DNA from: Zhengella mangrovi
GTDB taxonomy: Bacteria > Pseudomonadota > Alphaproteobacteria > Rhizobiales > Rhizobiaceae
Assembly: GCF_002727065.1 (NCBI RefSeq)
Contig: NZ_PDVP01000001.1
Location: forward strand, 620,001-684,000
Direction: 5' to 3'
DNA length: 64,000 bases
Positions within the stretch are counted from its first letter, which is position 1. Each line of letters begins with the position of its first letter. The notes below the pieces were generated by a model. It did not search any database. It had not been told where the DNA came from and worked only from the letters and a program-made list of their open reading frames with translations. Position numbers and translations under genes: made by a program. Positions 10,450 through 19,622 of the stretch are shown in pieces.

Positions 10450-11682
10450 ATGGAGTATGCCTTGAACCAGCCCGCCAAACCCAATTCCTTCCGCACCGGA
10501 CCCGACGAACAGGGCATGTTCGGTATCTTCGGGGGCCGATTTGTCGCCGAGACGCTGATGCCGCTCATTCTGCACCTCGAGGAGGAGTGGAACCGGGCGA
10601 AAACCGACCCCGAGTTCAAGGCCGAGCTGGAGCATCTCAACGCGCACTACACCGGGCGTCCCTCGCCGCTCTATTTCGCCGAGCGGCTGACCGAGCACCT
10701 CGGTGGCGCGAAGATCTATTTCAAGCGCGACGAGCTCAACCACACCGGGTCGCACAAGATCAACAACTGCCTTGGCCAGATCCTGCTCGCCAAGCGCATG
10801 GGCAAGACCCGCATCATCGCCGAGACGGGCGCCGGCCAGCACGGCGTCGCCTCCGCCACCGTCGCCGCCCGCTTCGGCTTCCCCTGCGAGGTCTACATGG
10901 GCGCTACCGACGTTCAGCGCCAGGCGCCCAACGTCTTCCGCATGAAGCTGCTGGGCGCCAAGGTGCACGCGGTTTCGGCCGGCCACGGCACGCTCAAGGA
11001 CGCCATGAACGAGGCGCTGCGCGACTGGGTCACCAATGTCGAGGACACCTATTACCTGATCGGCACCGCCGCCGGCCCGCATCCCTACCCGGAACTGGTC
11101 CGCGAGTTCCAGTCGGTCATCGGCAGGGAGACCAGGGAGCAGATGATGGCCGTCGAAGGCCGCCTGCCTGACATGCTGGTGGCCGCCGTTGGTGGCGGAT
11201 CGAACGCCATCGGCCTGTTCCATCCCTTCCTCGACGACGAGAATGTCCGCATCGTCGGCGTCGAGGCGGGCGGCAAGGGCCTCGAGGGCGAGGAGCACTG
11301 CGCCTCGCTGACGGCCGGTTCGCCCGGCGTGCTGCACGGCAACCGCACCTACCTGCTGCAGGATGGCGACGGCCAGATCAAGGAAGGCCACTCCATTTCG
11401 GCCGGCCTCGATTACCCGGGTATCGGGCCGGAGCATTCCTGGCTGAAGGATTCCGGCCGTGTCGAATACGTGCCGATCATGGACACGGAGGCGCTCGAGG
11501 CGTTCCAGCTGCTGACCCGCCTGGAAGGCATCATTCCCGCGCTGGAGCCTTCCCACGCGCTCGCCGAGGTGATCAAGCGTGCGCCCACGATGGGCAAGGA
11601 CCAGATCATCGTCATGAATTTGTGCGGCCGCGGCGACAAGGACGTCTTCACCGTCGGCAAGCTCCTGGGACACGACCTCTGA
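10450..11682 (+). CDS. trpB: tryptophan synthase beta chain
   Basis: Condenses indole (channelled from TrpA) with serine to tryptophan, using PLP. 410 residues. Seen: [11 protein letters not shown], the PLP-lysine segment [26 protein letters not shown], and the phosphate-binding loop [11 protein letters not shown] at 10450 is chosen for the TrpB-like N-terminus; longer in-frame starts exist. trpA follows after one base, so they are translationally coupled. The usual alphaproteobacterial upstream neighbour trpF is absent here. Confidence 0.98.
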   Translation: MEYALNQPAKPNSFRTGPDEQGMFGIFGGRFVAETLMPLILHLEEEWNRAKTDPEFKAELEHLNAHYTGRPSPLYFAERLTEHLGGAKIYFKRDELNHTGSHKINNCLGQILLAKRMGKTRIIAETGAGQHGVASATVAARFGFPCEVYMGATDVQRQAPNVFRMKLLGAKVHAVSAGHGTLKDAMNEALRDWVTNVEDTYYLIGTAAGPHPYPELVREFQSVIGRETREQMMAVEGRLPDMLVAAVGGGSNAIGLFHPFLDDENVRIVGVEAGGKGLEGEEHCASLTAGSPGVLHGNRTYLLQDGDGQIKEGHSISAGLDYPGIGPEHSWLKDSGRVEYVPIMDTEALEAFQLLTRLEGIIPALEPSHALAEVIKRAPTMGKDQIIVMNLCGRGDKDVFTVGKLLGHDL

Positions 11683-11683
11683 C

Positions 11684-12523
11684 ATGACCACCCGTATCGA
11701 CCGCAAGTTCGCTGCCCTCAAGCAGATCAACCGCCCGGCTCTCGTTACCTATTTCATGGGTGGCGACCCGGACTACGACTCCTCCCTGCGTGTCATGAAG
11801 GCGCTGCCCAAGGCCGGCGCCGACGTCATCGAACTGGGCATGCCCTTCTCCGATCCCATGGCCGACGGCCCGACGATCCAGCTTGCCGGCCGCCGCGCCC
11901 TCGACGGTGGCCAGACCCTGGTCAAGACCCTGCAGATGGCGCGCGAGTTCCGCCAGGAAGACGATGATACGCCGATCGTCATGATGGGCTATTACAACCC
12001 GATCTACGTCTATGGCGTCGAACGCTTCCTTGCCGATGCAAAGGAATCCGGCATTGACGGCCTGATCGTTGTCGACCTGCCGCCGGAAATGGACGAGGAA
12101 CTGTGCCTGCCGGCGCTCAAGGCCGGCATCAACTTCATCCGCCTTGCGACGCCGACCACCGACGACAAGCGCCTGCCGGTCGTCCTCGGCAACACCTCCG
12201 GCTTCGTCTACTACGTCTCGATGACCGGCATCACCGGCTCGGCCCTGCCGGACACGAGCAAGGTTGCCGACGCCGTCCGCCGCATCAAGGGCCACACCGA
12301 CCTGCCCGTCTGCGTCGGCTTTGGCGTCAAGACCTCCAGCCAGGCCAAGGCGATCGGCGCGTCCGCCGATGGCGTGGTCGTCGGCACGGCCGTGGTCAAC
12401 GCGATCGCCAACGTGCTGGACAAGGATGGCAAGGCCGTGGCCGATCCGGCCGAGGCCGTGGCGACGCTGGTGCGTGGCCTGGCCGACGGCGTGGCGGAAG
12501 CCCGGCTTGCACAGGCCGGCTGA
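11684..12523 (+). CDS. trpA: tryptophan synthase alpha chain
   Basis: Cleaves indole-3-glycerol phosphate to indole and glyceraldehyde-3-phosphate; partner of TrpB. TIM barrel of 279 residues with the catalytic Glu in [17 protein letters not shown] and the catalytic Asp in [12 protein letters not shown]. The phosphate-binding loop is [15 protein letters not shown]. It begins one base after the trpB stop. Confidence 0.98.
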   Translation: MTTRIDRKFAALKQINRPALVTYFMGGDPDYDSSLRVMKALPKAGADVIELGMPFSDPMADGPTIQLAGRRALDGGQTLVKTLQMAREFRQEDDDTPIVMMGYYNPIYVYGVERFLADAKESGIDGLIVVDLPPEMDEELCLPALKAGINFIRLATPTTDDKRLPVVLGNTSGFVYYVSMTGITGSALPDTSKVADAVRRIKGHTDLPVCVGFGVKTSSQAKAIGASADGVVVGTAVVNAIANVLDKDGKAVADPAEAVATLVRGLADGVAEARLAQAG

Positions 12524-12583
12524 AACGCCCACATTGAATGCGTCACAGGGAAGGCCGCGCATGGCTTGCGGCCCTGAAAGCAG

Positions 12584-13522
12584 ATGAACTGGATCACCAA
12601 TTACGTCCGCCCCAAGCTCAATTCGATGCTGGGCCGTCGCGACATGCCGGAGAATCTCTGGATCAAGTGTCCCGAGACCGGCGAGATGATCTTCCACAAG
12701 GAACTGGAGGAGAACCTCTGGGTCATCCCGACCTCCGGCTACCACATGAAGATGCCGGTCAAGGAGCGCCTGAAGCGGTTCTTCGACGGCGGCAGGTACG
12801 ATCTTCTCCCCGCGCCGAAGGTGCCGCAGGATCCGCTGAAGTTCCGCGACGTCAAGCGCTACACGGACCGCCTCAAGGAAAGCCGCGCCAAGACGGGTCT
12901 CGAGGATTCCATCGTCAACGCCACCGGCGAGATTGACGGCGTGCCGGTGGTCGTCACGGCGCATGATTTTTCCTTCATGGGCGGCTCGCTCGGCATGGCC
13001 GCGGGCGAGGCGATCATCGACGGCTTCATGAAGGCCATCGAACTCAAGCGCCCGCTGATTCTCTTTGCCGCGTCGGGTGGCGCGCGCATGCAGGAAGGCA
13101 TCCTTTCGCTCATGCAGCTTCCCCGCACCACCGTCGCGGTGGAAATGCTGAAGGAGGCGGGCCTGCCCTACATCGTGGTGCTGACCAACCCGACCACGGG
13201 CGGCGTGTCGGCCTCCTATGCCATGCTGGGCGACATCCAGATCGCCGAGCCCGGTGCCGTCATCGGTTTTGCGGGCAAGCGCGTCATCGAGCAGACCATC
13301 CGCGAGAAGCTTCCCGAGGGTTTCCAGACCGCGGAATACCTGCGCGACCACGGCATGGTCGACATGGTTGTGCCGCGCCGGGAACTGAAGGGCACCATCG
13401 CCCGCCTCCTGCGCATGCTCACCGGGATGCCGTCGCTGGACCAGGCCGCCGAGGACACGATCGAGGAGACCGAGGACGCGCCAGCCGAGATGCCCGCAGA
13501 TGCGGAGAAGGCGGACGTCTGA
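12584..13522 (+). CDS. accD: acetyl-CoA carboxylase carboxyltransferase subunit beta, zinc-finger-less form
   Basis: Beta half of the carboxyltransferase that makes malonyl-CoA for fatty acid synthesis; partners AccA, with AccBC. 312 residues with a crotonase-like fold: [41 protein letters not shown] and [13 protein letters not shown] are all intact. The N-terminal C4 zinc finger of E. coli AccD is reduced to a single cysteine (Cys29); the other ligand positions hold Thr, Ile and Ser. An acidic C-terminal tail ends the protein. It lies between trpA and folC, the usual alphaproteobacterial order. Confidence 0.97.
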   Translation: MNWITNYVRPKLNSMLGRRDMPENLWIKCPETGEMIFHKELEENLWVIPTSGYHMKMPVKERLKRFFDGGRYDLLPAPKVPQDPLKFRDVKRYTDRLKESRAKTGLEDSIVNATGEIDGVPVVVTAHDFSFMGGSLGMAAGEAIIDGFMKAIELKRPLILFAASGGARMQEGILSLMQLPRTTVAVEMLKEAGLPYIVVLTNPTTGGVSASYAMLGDIQIAEPGAVIGFAGKRVIEQTIREKLPEGFQTAEYLRDHGMVDMVVPRRELKGTIARLLRMLTGMPSLDQAAEDTIEETEDAPAEMPADAEKADV

Positions 13523-13591
13523 CTGTCCGCCGCCCCTGCGATCGCCGACCGGGCGGCCGGATGATGCCGCCCTCTTGAACCTGGACATGCG

Positions 13592-14935
13592 ATGACGATT
13601 CGCCCCGCCGAGAGCCTAGCCGAAGCCGAGATCGACCGGCTGTCGGCTCTTCACCCGCAGGGTTACAACCTTTCGCTCGACCGCGTTTCCGCGCTGCTGG
13701 AACGGCTCGGCAACCCGCAGGACCGCCTGCCGCCGGTCATCCACGTGGCCGGCACCAACGGCAAGGGCTCGGTCATCGCCTTTGCCCGCGCCATGCTCGA
13801 AGCCGCCGGCGCTTCGGTCCATATCCATACGTCGCCGCATCTCGTCCGCTGGCACGAGCGGTTCCGCATCGGCCAGCCCGGCGGCGGCCGGCTGGTCGAG
13901 GATGGCGTTCTTGCCGATGCGCTCCGCCGGGTCGGTGAGGCCAATGGCGACGAGCCGGCCACCGTCTTCGAACTGACGACGGCGGCGGCCTTCCTGCTCT
14001 TCGCCGAGCATCCGGCCGATGTCTGCATCATGGAAGTCGGCATGGGTGGGCGCTTCGATGCCACCAACGTCATCCGCGAACCGGCAGTCTCCGTGATCAC
14101 GCCCATCGCGCTGGACCACGAGGCCTGGCTTGGCGACAAGGTCGAGCTGATCGCCGCCGAGAAGGCCGGCATCATCAAGTCGGAATGCCCGGTCGTCATC
14201 GGTTTCCAGGAAAACGACATGGCCCGCGCCGTGCTGGAGGAAACCGCGCTGCGCCTGCAGTGCGACTACATCACCTACGGCCAGGACTTCTGGGCCTACG
14301 AGGAGAACGGCCGCCTGGTCTACCAGGACAATGACGTGCTGTTCGACCTCACGCTTCCGGCCATGCCCGGCCGCTTCCAGTATGCCAACGCGGCCACGGC
14401 CATCGCCGCGGTGCGCATGGCCGGTTTCGACATCGGGCACCGCGCCGCCGACACTGCCATGGAAACGGCCGACTGGCCGGCCCGCATGCAGCGCCTCAAT
14501 TCCGGCCATCTCGTCGAACAGGCCCCGGAGGGGGCGGAAGTCTGGCTCGATGGCGGGCACAATCCCGCCGGCGCGCTGGCCATCGCCGAGGAACTGGCCG
14601 GCCGCGGCGAGCGCGACGACCGCCAGCTCTTCCTGGTCGCGGGCATGCTGAAGACGAAGAACCAGACCGGCTTCTTCCGCGCCTTCCAGGGGCTCGCCCG
14701 CCACTGCTACTGCGTTCCCGTGCCGGGAAGCGACGACAGCGAGAGCGCCGATGTCCTGGCCGCCCGTGCCCGCGAGGCGGGGCTGTCCGCCGAGCCGGTC
14801 AGCTCGGTTGCCAACGCGCTCAACCTGATGCGGGAAACCTGGAGCGAGGACGACCTCCCACCCCGAATCCTCGTCTGCGGATCGCTCTACCTCGCCGGGT
14901 CGGTCCTGGACGAAAACGGCACCCCGCCGGTCTGA
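13592..14935 (+). CDS. folC: bifunctional folylpolyglutamate synthase / dihydrofolate synthase
   Basis: Mur-ligase-type enzyme adding glutamate to dihydropteroate and folates with ATP. 447 residues. P-loop HVAGTNGKGSVIAFA, substrate loop HTSPHLVRWHERFRI, metal-binding EVGMGGRFDATNV, and a C-terminal ligase domain with LDGGHNPAGALA. The stop overlaps the next start by one base, so the grpB-like gene is coupled to it. Confidence 0.96.
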   Translation: MTIRPAESLAEAEIDRLSALHPQGYNLSLDRVSALLERLGNPQDRLPPVIHVAGTNGKGSVIAFARAMLEAAGASVHIHTSPHLVRWHERFRIGQPGGGRLVEDGVLADALRRVGEANGDEPATVFELTTAAAFLLFAEHPADVCIMEVGMGGRFDATNVIREPAVSVITPIALDHEAWLGDKVELIAAEKAGIIKSECPVVIGFQENDMARAVLEETALRLQCDYITYGQDFWAYEENGRLVYQDNDVLFDLTLPAMPGRFQYANAATAIAAVRMAGFDIGHRAADTAMETADWPARMQRLNSGHLVEQAPEGAEVWLDGGHNPAGALAIAEELAGRGERDDRQLFLVAGMLKTKNQTGFFRAFQGLARHCYCVPVPGSDDSESADVLAARAREAGLSAEPVSSVANALNLMRETWSEDDLPPRILVCGSLYLAGSVLDENGTPPV

Positions 14936-15450
14936 TGGCGGTGGAGCGCTTCCGCCTTCATCCCGATCCGCACGCCGCGTGTCAGGCCGCATCCGCGCTT
15001 TATGCGGCCATGATTCCAGGCCTCCGCGCCGTCCTGCCGGCCTCTGCCCGGATCAGCCACATCGGCTCCACGGCCGTGGAGGGCCTCCAGACCAAGGGCG
15101 ACCTCGACATTCTCGTCCGCGTGCCGAAGGATGCCTTCATGGCAGCCGACGCCGCGCTTGCCGCCCGGTTTCCGCGCAACAAAGGGTCGGTCCGCACGGA
15201 TGATTTTTCCGCCTTCGAAGTGCCGGACGAGGCACTGCCCGTTGGCATCCAGCTCGCAGCCATCGACGGCGCCTTCGACCATTTTCATCTTTTTGCCGCG
15301 GCCCTGGCGGCCCATCCGGCCCTGATCGACGGGTTCAATGAGATCAAGCAATTGTTCGACGGCCAGCCGATGACGGATTATCGTGCCGCCAAGGCCCTGT
15401 TCATCAACGCGGTGCTGGATGGTATCGCCCGCGGCGAAATCCCCGTCTGA
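14935..15450 (+). CDS. GrpB family protein (UPF0157 nucleotidyltransferase-like)
   Basis: 171 residues with the family core RISHIGSTAVEGLQTKGDLD, which resembles the Gly-Ser...Asp-x-Asp pattern of minimal nucleotidyltransferases, and a C-terminal helix ending in DYRAAKALFINAVLDG. Biochemical role is not established for the family. ATG overlaps the folC stop by one base, suggesting translational coupling. Confidence 0.85.
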   Translation: MAVERFRLHPDPHAACQAASALYAAMIPGLRAVLPASARISHIGSTAVEGLQTKGDLDILVRVPKDAFMAADAALAARFPRNKGSVRTDDFSAFEVPDEALPVGIQLAAIDGAFDHFHLFAAALAAHPALIDGFNEIKQLFDGQPMTDYRAAKALFINAVLDGIARGEIPV

Positions 15451-15503
15451 GGATCAGAACAGGTCGAAAGAATGCGGGAACCGGATCCATGTCCGGAGAT
15501 ACC

Positions 15504-16154
15504 CTAGCGGCCGGCAGAGCGGACTGCCTCGAAAAACGCCGCGATCAGTCCCGTGTCCTTCACGCCGGGAGCCCGTTCGACACCTGACGAGATGTCGAGA
15601 CCAGGCGGCCGGGCAATCGCGATGGCGTCCGCCACGTTGCCGGCATCCAGCCCGCCGGCAAGGAAATAGTCGAGCCCCGGCTCCACCGCCGCCAGCAGCG
15701 ACCAGTCGAAGGAGACCGCATTGCCGCCGGGAAGTTCCGACCCCTTCGGCGGCTTGGCATCGAACAGGAAGCGGTCGGCCACGCCCCGGTAAGGCTTGAC
15801 CTTGTCGAGGTCCGCGGCCTCGGATACCGACACCGCCTTCATCACCGGCAGGCCATAACGGGCCTTCACCGCGGCAACGCGCTCCGGGCTTTCCTTGCCG
15901 TGCAGTTGCAGCATGGCCGGCTTCATCACCTCGACGATCTCGTCCAGTGTGGCATCGTCGGCATTGACGGTGACCGCCACCGGGTGAACGCCTTCTGCGC
16001 GCGCCAGCGCTGCCAGCCGGCCGGCCGTTTCAGGGTCGGTATGGCGCGGGCTTTTCGCGAAGAAGATGAACCCCACGTGGCTGGCGCCGCCGGCGATGGC
16101 CGCGCGCACCGCGTCTTCCGTCTTCAGTCCGCAGATCTTGATGTCCATGGCCAT
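15504..16154 (-). CDS. trpF: phosphoribosylanthranilate isomerase
   Basis: Amadori rearrangement of phosphoribosylanthranilate to CdRP in tryptophan synthesis. 216-residue TIM barrel: N-terminal DIKICGLKTEDAVRAA holds the catalytic Cys, VGFIFFAKSPRH follows, and LQLHGKES and FLAGGLDAGNVADAI form the phosphate site. Start ATG at 16154 (MAMDIKICG), though an ATG two codons in is equally plausible. It is convergent with trpBA-accD-folC rather than heading that operon, which is unusual. Confidence 0.96.
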   Translation of the reverse strand: MAMDIKICGLKTEDAVRAAIAGGASHVGFIFFAKSPRHTDPETAGRLAALARAEGVHPVAVTVNADDATLDEIVEVMKPAMLQLHGKESPERVAAVKARYGLPVMKAVSVSEAADLDKVKPYRGVADRFLFDAKPPKGSELPGGNAVSFDWSLLAAVEPGLDYFLAGGLDAGNVADAIAIARPPGLDISSGVERAPGVKDTGLIAAFFEAVRSAGR

Positions 16155-16170
16155 CGGCTTACCCCGTCGC

Positions 16171-16338
16171 TCAGTCCGCCGCAAGCGGGCGGATGGGCGG
16201 CTCGTCGGGAGACGCCGGTTCTGTGGCCTGCGTGCCGGCCGGGGCCGGTACAGGGGCCTGCACCAGGCTCTGGCAGCCGGCCGGCAGCAGCAGTCCCGCT
16301 GCCAGCACGTAGAAACGGAAAAGGTGTGTCACGGTCAT
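16171..16338 (-). CDS. small predicted lipoprotein
   Basis: 55 residues starting MTVTHLFRFYVLAAGLLLPAGCQSL. The lipobox LPAG-C at about residue 22 predicts lipidation, followed by a Pro/Ala-rich tail (APVPAPAGTQATEPASPDEP). The ATG overlaps the stop of the upstream metallopeptidase gene by 4 bp (ATGA), which supports it as a real translationally coupled gene. No family recognised. Confidence 0.65.
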   Translation of the reverse strand: MTVTHLFRFYVLAAGLLLPAGCQSLVQAPVPAPAGTQATEPASPDEPPIRPLAAD

Positions 16339-17096
16339 TTGAACCCGATGGCTTGCAGGGCCTGGCCGTTGCGCTTCAGCCAGGCCTTGGCCTCCTTGGT
16401 GCGCGGGCACAGCCGTTCACAGAGTGTCCAGAATTGCGGGCTGTGGTCCATGTGCTTGAGATGCGCGCATTCATGGGCCACGAGGTAGTCGATGATGGGG
16501 CGCGGCGCCATGGCGATCCGCCAGGAAAAGGACAGGCCGCCTGAAGCCGAGCAGGAGCCCCACCGGCTGACCGTGTCCTTGTAGCGCACCGAGCTGACAC
16601 TGCGCCCGCCGGCCGCCGTGGCGTGCCGCGTGACCAGCGGCTCGATCTCGGCCCGCGCCAGTGCCTTCATGTGGTCGGCCAGCCGCCGTTTCAGGTGCGC
16701 CCGCTCGCCGTGGACGATCAGGACCGGTTCGCCGTCGATCGTCGTCCGCTCCACCGTGCCGCGCTTGCCGGGCTCGTGGATGATGCGATGCGGTACGCCG
16801 AGGACCGGCAGCTTGACGCCCGGGCGCAGGTCCGGCCGGTCCGGCAGCCGCGCCAGTCGCGATTCCAGCCAGCCGCGATGGCGGTCCAGGAACCGGTCGA
16901 TATCGCCCTCGGGATGGCCGGTCGGCACGGTCACGCGCAGGCTCTGCCCGCCCGCACCGATCCGCAGCGTCAGGCGCCGGGCCTGCGCGTTCTCCACGAT
17001 CTTGAGCGGCAGTTCGCGCCCGCCGACGCTGTGCAGGCGCTCGCGGGTGCGGGCGCCGGAAGGACGTGTCTTTCGGGTCAGGAACGAGGGCAGCAT
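16335..17096 (-). CDS. YgjP-type metallopeptidase (DUF45, M48-like)
   Basis: 253-residue predicted zinc metallopeptidase. Its active site HECAHLKHMDHSPQFW has HExxH and a downstream acidic/His ligand region, and SRWGSCSASGGLSFSWRIAM is the family signature. ATG at 17096 is chosen: the in-frame upstream extension runs through hairpins and has no family sequence. The following lipoprotein is translationally coupled. Substrate unknown. Confidence 0.87.
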   Translation of the reverse strand: MLPSFLTRKTRPSGARTRERLHSVGGRELPLKIVENAQARRLTLRIGAGGQSLRVTVPTGHPEGDIDRFLDRHRGWLESRLARLPDRPDLRPGVKLPVLGVPHRIIHEPGKRGTVERTTIDGEPVLIVHGERAHLKRRLADHMKALARAEIEPLVTRHATAAGGRSVSSVRYKDTVSRWGSCSASGGLSFSWRIAMAPRPIIDYLVAHECAHLKHMDHSPQFWTLCERLCPRTKEAKAWLKRNGQALQAIGFK

Positions 17097-17113
17097 GACG
17101 GATGAATCTAGCT

Positions 17114-17140
17114 GATTCCCGCGCGGCGGGAATCTTTTTT
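17114..17140 (+). terminator. terminator-like hairpin reading on the plus strand
   Basis: GATTCCCGC / GCGGGAATC stem, 3-nt loop, then TTTTTT. It points on the plus strand although the flanking genes are on the minus strand, so it may instead be a 5'-UTR hairpin of the metallopeptidase mRNA or block antisense transcription. Confidence 0.6.
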
Positions 17141-17296
17141 CATTGCCGCGTGAACCGTCCCGGCCGCTGGCAACGGCCATGGTCATGGCAGGCAGGACCT
17201 GCTGCAGCCGGAAACGCAGGCCCGTCATGCCGATTCGTGCCGCCGCCATTGGCGAGTTTGCACGGACGCTCGGGTGAGGGCGCCCATCCGTCCACG

Positions 17297-17327
17297 AAAA
17301 AGGCCGGGCCCGAAACCGGGCCCGGCC
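17297..17327 (-). terminator. terminator after the DUF2852 gene
   Basis: Strong GGCCGGGCCCG / CGGGCCCGGCC inverted repeat with a short A-rich loop, followed on the minus strand by a run of five U (17301-17297). It lies just past the DUF2852 stop. Confidence 0.85.
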
Positions 17328-17355
17328 CCATGTCTTGCGGGGCAGGGAAGGGGAG

Positions 17356-17799
17356 TTACGCGTCGCCGGCCGGGATGTCCGGCACACCGCCGTGGCGCTT
17401 CGCGGCCTTGGAGGCCTCGCGGTCGCGCATGAAGCGGTCGAACTCTTCCTTGTCCTTGGCCCGGCGCAATTCGCGCATGTAGACCTCGAATTCCTCGCGC
17501 ATCTCTTCCAGCTTGCGGCGCTCCTCGGCCAGGCGCTCGATTTCCTCGGCACGCCAGTCGTCGAAGGCCACGTTTCCGGTGCGGGCATGAGGGCCGCGGT
17601 TGCGGCCGCAGCCACGGAACTGGCGCGCCATGTCATCGGTCGCGCGGTTCACGTCACGCTTGAAGCCTTCAAGCCGGTCGCCCCAGATGATGTATGCGAG
17701 CATGGCGAGGCCGAGCGGCCAGAAAACAACGAAGCCGAGGACCATGAGGCCGATCGTGGCCGGGGTCCAGGCAGGTCGTATCAAAGCGGTATGTGTCAT
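17356..17799 (-). CDS. DUF2852 domain membrane protein
   Basis: 147 residues: one N-terminal hydrophobic segment (GLMVLGFVVFWPLGLAMLAY, about residues 17-41), a Gly/Arg/Asn-rich linker with a CGRNRG stretch, then a charged Glu/Arg-rich region predicted as coiled coil (EEIERLAEERRKLEEMREEF). The layout matches the alphaproteobacterial DUF2852 family, whose function is unknown. Single-gene unit with its own terminator. Confidence 0.8.
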   Translation of the reverse strand: MTHTALIRPAWTPATIGLMVLGFVVFWPLGLAMLAYIIWGDRLEGFKRDVNRATDDMARQFRGCGRNRGPHARTGNVAFDDWRAEEIERLAEERRKLEEMREEFEVYMRELRRAKDKEEFDRFMRDREASKAAKRHGGVPDIPAGDA

Positions 17800-17938
17800 G
17801 TTCAGCCAATCCTCTCGATGGGGTGGCGGCCACTAGCGACCGCCTGAATTCGAGATGGGGGGAGAATTCCGGCGATTCAAGCTGTCCCCTTCCCGAAATC
17901 GGAAATCTGTTTGAAAAGACAAGGAAATCTGCACCGAA

Positions 17939-18730
17939 TTATTCGCTCTCGCCACGAATCCTCCGGGCCATGGCGCCCACGGTGCGCGTCAGGAGGGCAA
18001 GGTCCTGCGGGCGTGACAGGCGATGGTCGCCGTCCTTCACCAGTGTCAGCGTCACGTCGTCCGCCGGCAGGTGCTCCATGAGCCTGAGAGCATGGGTATG
18101 GGGCACGTCCGGGTCTTGCATCCCCTGGAGGATGTGAACCGGGCAGAAGGTGTCGATCGGGCCGGTGAGCACGCGGTTGGTCTCGCCGTCCTCGAACAGG
18201 GCACAGGTGAAGACATAGGGCCCGTCGTCATAGGCCGATCGCGCTGTGAAGAAGCCATCCGTGTCCAGCAGGGCCTTCTGGTCGTCGGTCAGGCGGGGGC
18301 CGGCCAGGTCGCTGGTGAAGTCCGGCGCCGGCGCGATCAGCACGAGGCCGGCGATCCGCGCCTTTTCGTCGCGTTTCGCCATCTCCTGCATCATGCGCAA
18401 GGCAATCCATCCGCCCATGGACGAGCCGACAAGGATCTGCGGGCCGCTCGTCATCGCGTCGAAAACGGCCAGCGACTGCGAGAGCCACCGGGAGATGGTG
18501 CCGTCTGCGAAGTCTCCGCCCGATTCGCCATGCCCGGAATAGTCGTGGCGCACGAAGGCGAGGTTCTGGTCGCGGGTAAACGCGGCCAGCGTCTCGGCCT
18601 TGATGCCCCGCATGTCCGACCGGAAACCGCCGAGCCAGACGACGCCGGGGCTGTCGCCGGGCTGGCGGCGGCAGGCGATCGGGGTGCCGTCGACGGGAAT
18701 GAATTCGGGCGAGCCGGCTGTCGGGGACAT
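17939..18730 (-). CDS. alpha/beta hydrolase (ABHD10-like serine hydrolase)
   Basis: 263 residues. Nucleophile elbow ILVGSSMGGWIAL, oxyanion region WLGGFRSDMRG, FVRHDYSGHGES strand, and catalytic His in VKDGDHRLSRPQDL. Similar to small alpha/beta hydrolases related to mitochondrial ABHD10 (acyl thioesterase). ATG at 18730 (MSPTAG) or 18748 are both possible. It is divergent from infC; no substrate can be inferred. Confidence 0.85.
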   Translation of the reverse strand: MSPTAGSPEFIPVDGTPIACRRQPGDSPGVVWLGGFRSDMRGIKAETLAAFTRDQNLAFVRHDYSGHGESGGDFADGTISRWLSQSLAVFDAMTSGPQILVGSSMGGWIALRMMQEMAKRDEKARIAGLVLIAPAPDFTSDLAGPRLTDDQKALLDTDGFFTARSAYDDGPYVFTCALFEDGETNRVLTGPIDTFCPVHILQGMQDPDVPHTHALRLMEHLPADDVTLTLVKDGDHRLSRPQDLALLTRTVGAMARRIRGESE

Positions 18731-18792
18731 GGGTTTTTCCTGTTTCAACCGTGTTTGGACCCGGCAGGTGATTCATGCAACATTCTGTGCTA

Positions 18793-18853
18793 TTGACTTT
18801 GCAGCGCGGCCGGATCATGTGCCGCACGAAAGCCGGGAACCAGTGGCCCGGCT
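18793..18853 (+). promoter_or_regulatory. infC promoter/leader candidate with hairpin
   Basis: A TTGACT -35-like element at 18793-18798 (no convincing -10) is followed by a 7-bp hairpin AGCCGGG / CCCGGCT at 18831-18853 in the presumed infC 5' leader. Promoter call is weak; the hairpin is clear. Confidence 0.35.
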
Positions 18854-18891
18854 ATGGGTTTATTGGCGAAACAGTTGAGGAGACCACGACC

Positions 18892-19428
18892 ATTCGCAGA
18901 CCGTTCAGAGCGCCGCCGCCTGTCAAGGAAGGCCCCCGCGCCAATCAGGAAATTCGCGTCCCCCGTGTCCAGCTCATCGGAGCGGAGGGTGACAATCTCG
19001 GAGAAGTTTCGATTCAGGATGCGCTCGCGCGCGCCGAAGATGCGGGTCTCGACCTCGTCGAGATTTCGCCGAACGCCACTCCGCCCGTTTGCAAGATCCT
19101 CGATCTTGGCAAGCTGAAATACGAGAAGCAGAAGAAGGCCGCCGAGGCTCGCAAGAAGCAGAAGACCATCGAGATCAAGGAGATCAAGATGCGTCCCAAC
19201 ATCGACACCCACGATTACGAGGTGAAGATGAAGGCGGTGCGGCGGTTCTTCGAGGACGGCGACAAGGTCAAGGTCACGCTGCGGTTCCGCGGTCGCGAAA
19301 TGGCGCACCAGGAACTCGGCATGCAGCTCCTGAACAAGGTCCGCGCCGAGGTCGAGGAAATCGCCAAGGTGGAAGCCGAGCCGAAGCTGGAAGGCCGCCA
19401 GATGATGATGGTTCTGGCGCCGCGCTGA
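18892..19428 (+). CDS. infC: translation initiation factor IF-3 (ATT start)
   Basis: Binds the 30S subunit, prevents premature 50S joining and proofreads start-codon choice. 178 residues, normal length: N-domain with [18 protein letters not shown] and [18 protein letters not shown], lysine-rich linker ([16 protein letters not shown]), C-domain [17 protein letters not shown]. No ATG gives a normal N-terminus. The ATT at 18892 follows GAGGAG (18877-18882) by 9 nt and yields the typical start (M)[14 protein letters not shown] initiation is the classic IF-3 autoregulation device. Confidence 0.96.
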   Translation: MRRPFRAPPPVKEGPRANQEIRVPRVQLIGAEGDNLGEVSIQDALARAEDAGLDLVEISPNATPPVCKILDLGKLKYEKQKKAAEARKKQKTIEIKEIKMRPNIDTHDYEVKMKAVRRFFEDGDKVKVTLRFRGREMAHQELGMQLLNKVRAEVEEIAKVEAEPKLEGRQMMMVLAPR

Positions 19429-19456
19429 GCCGCGCTCCACGGATGGAACGGGAAAG

Positions 19457-19485
19457 CCGGCGCCTTCGGGCGCCGGTTTTCTTTT
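19457..19485 (+). terminator. terminator after infC with TTCG tetraloop
   Basis: CCGGCGCC / GGCGCCGG stem closed by TTCG, followed by TTTTCTTTT. It separates infC from rpmI-rplT, so the ribosomal protein genes need their own promoter or read-through. Confidence 0.9.
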
Positions 19486-19622
19486 GTCTGGGCGGCGGAT
19501 CGCCAAGGGATGGCGGGAAACGCGCTGATTCGCGGTTGCAGGACTTGCGCAATGCCGGTCCATCCTGTAATGACGCGCCGTTCAAAGCCGCCCGGCAGGG
19601 CATGCCGTGGCGGTTTTCATGC

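Noticed and set aside
11648-13588. 646-codon minus frame opposite trpA and accD
   Set aside because: Antisense shadow; composition is that of reverse-complemented coding sequence.
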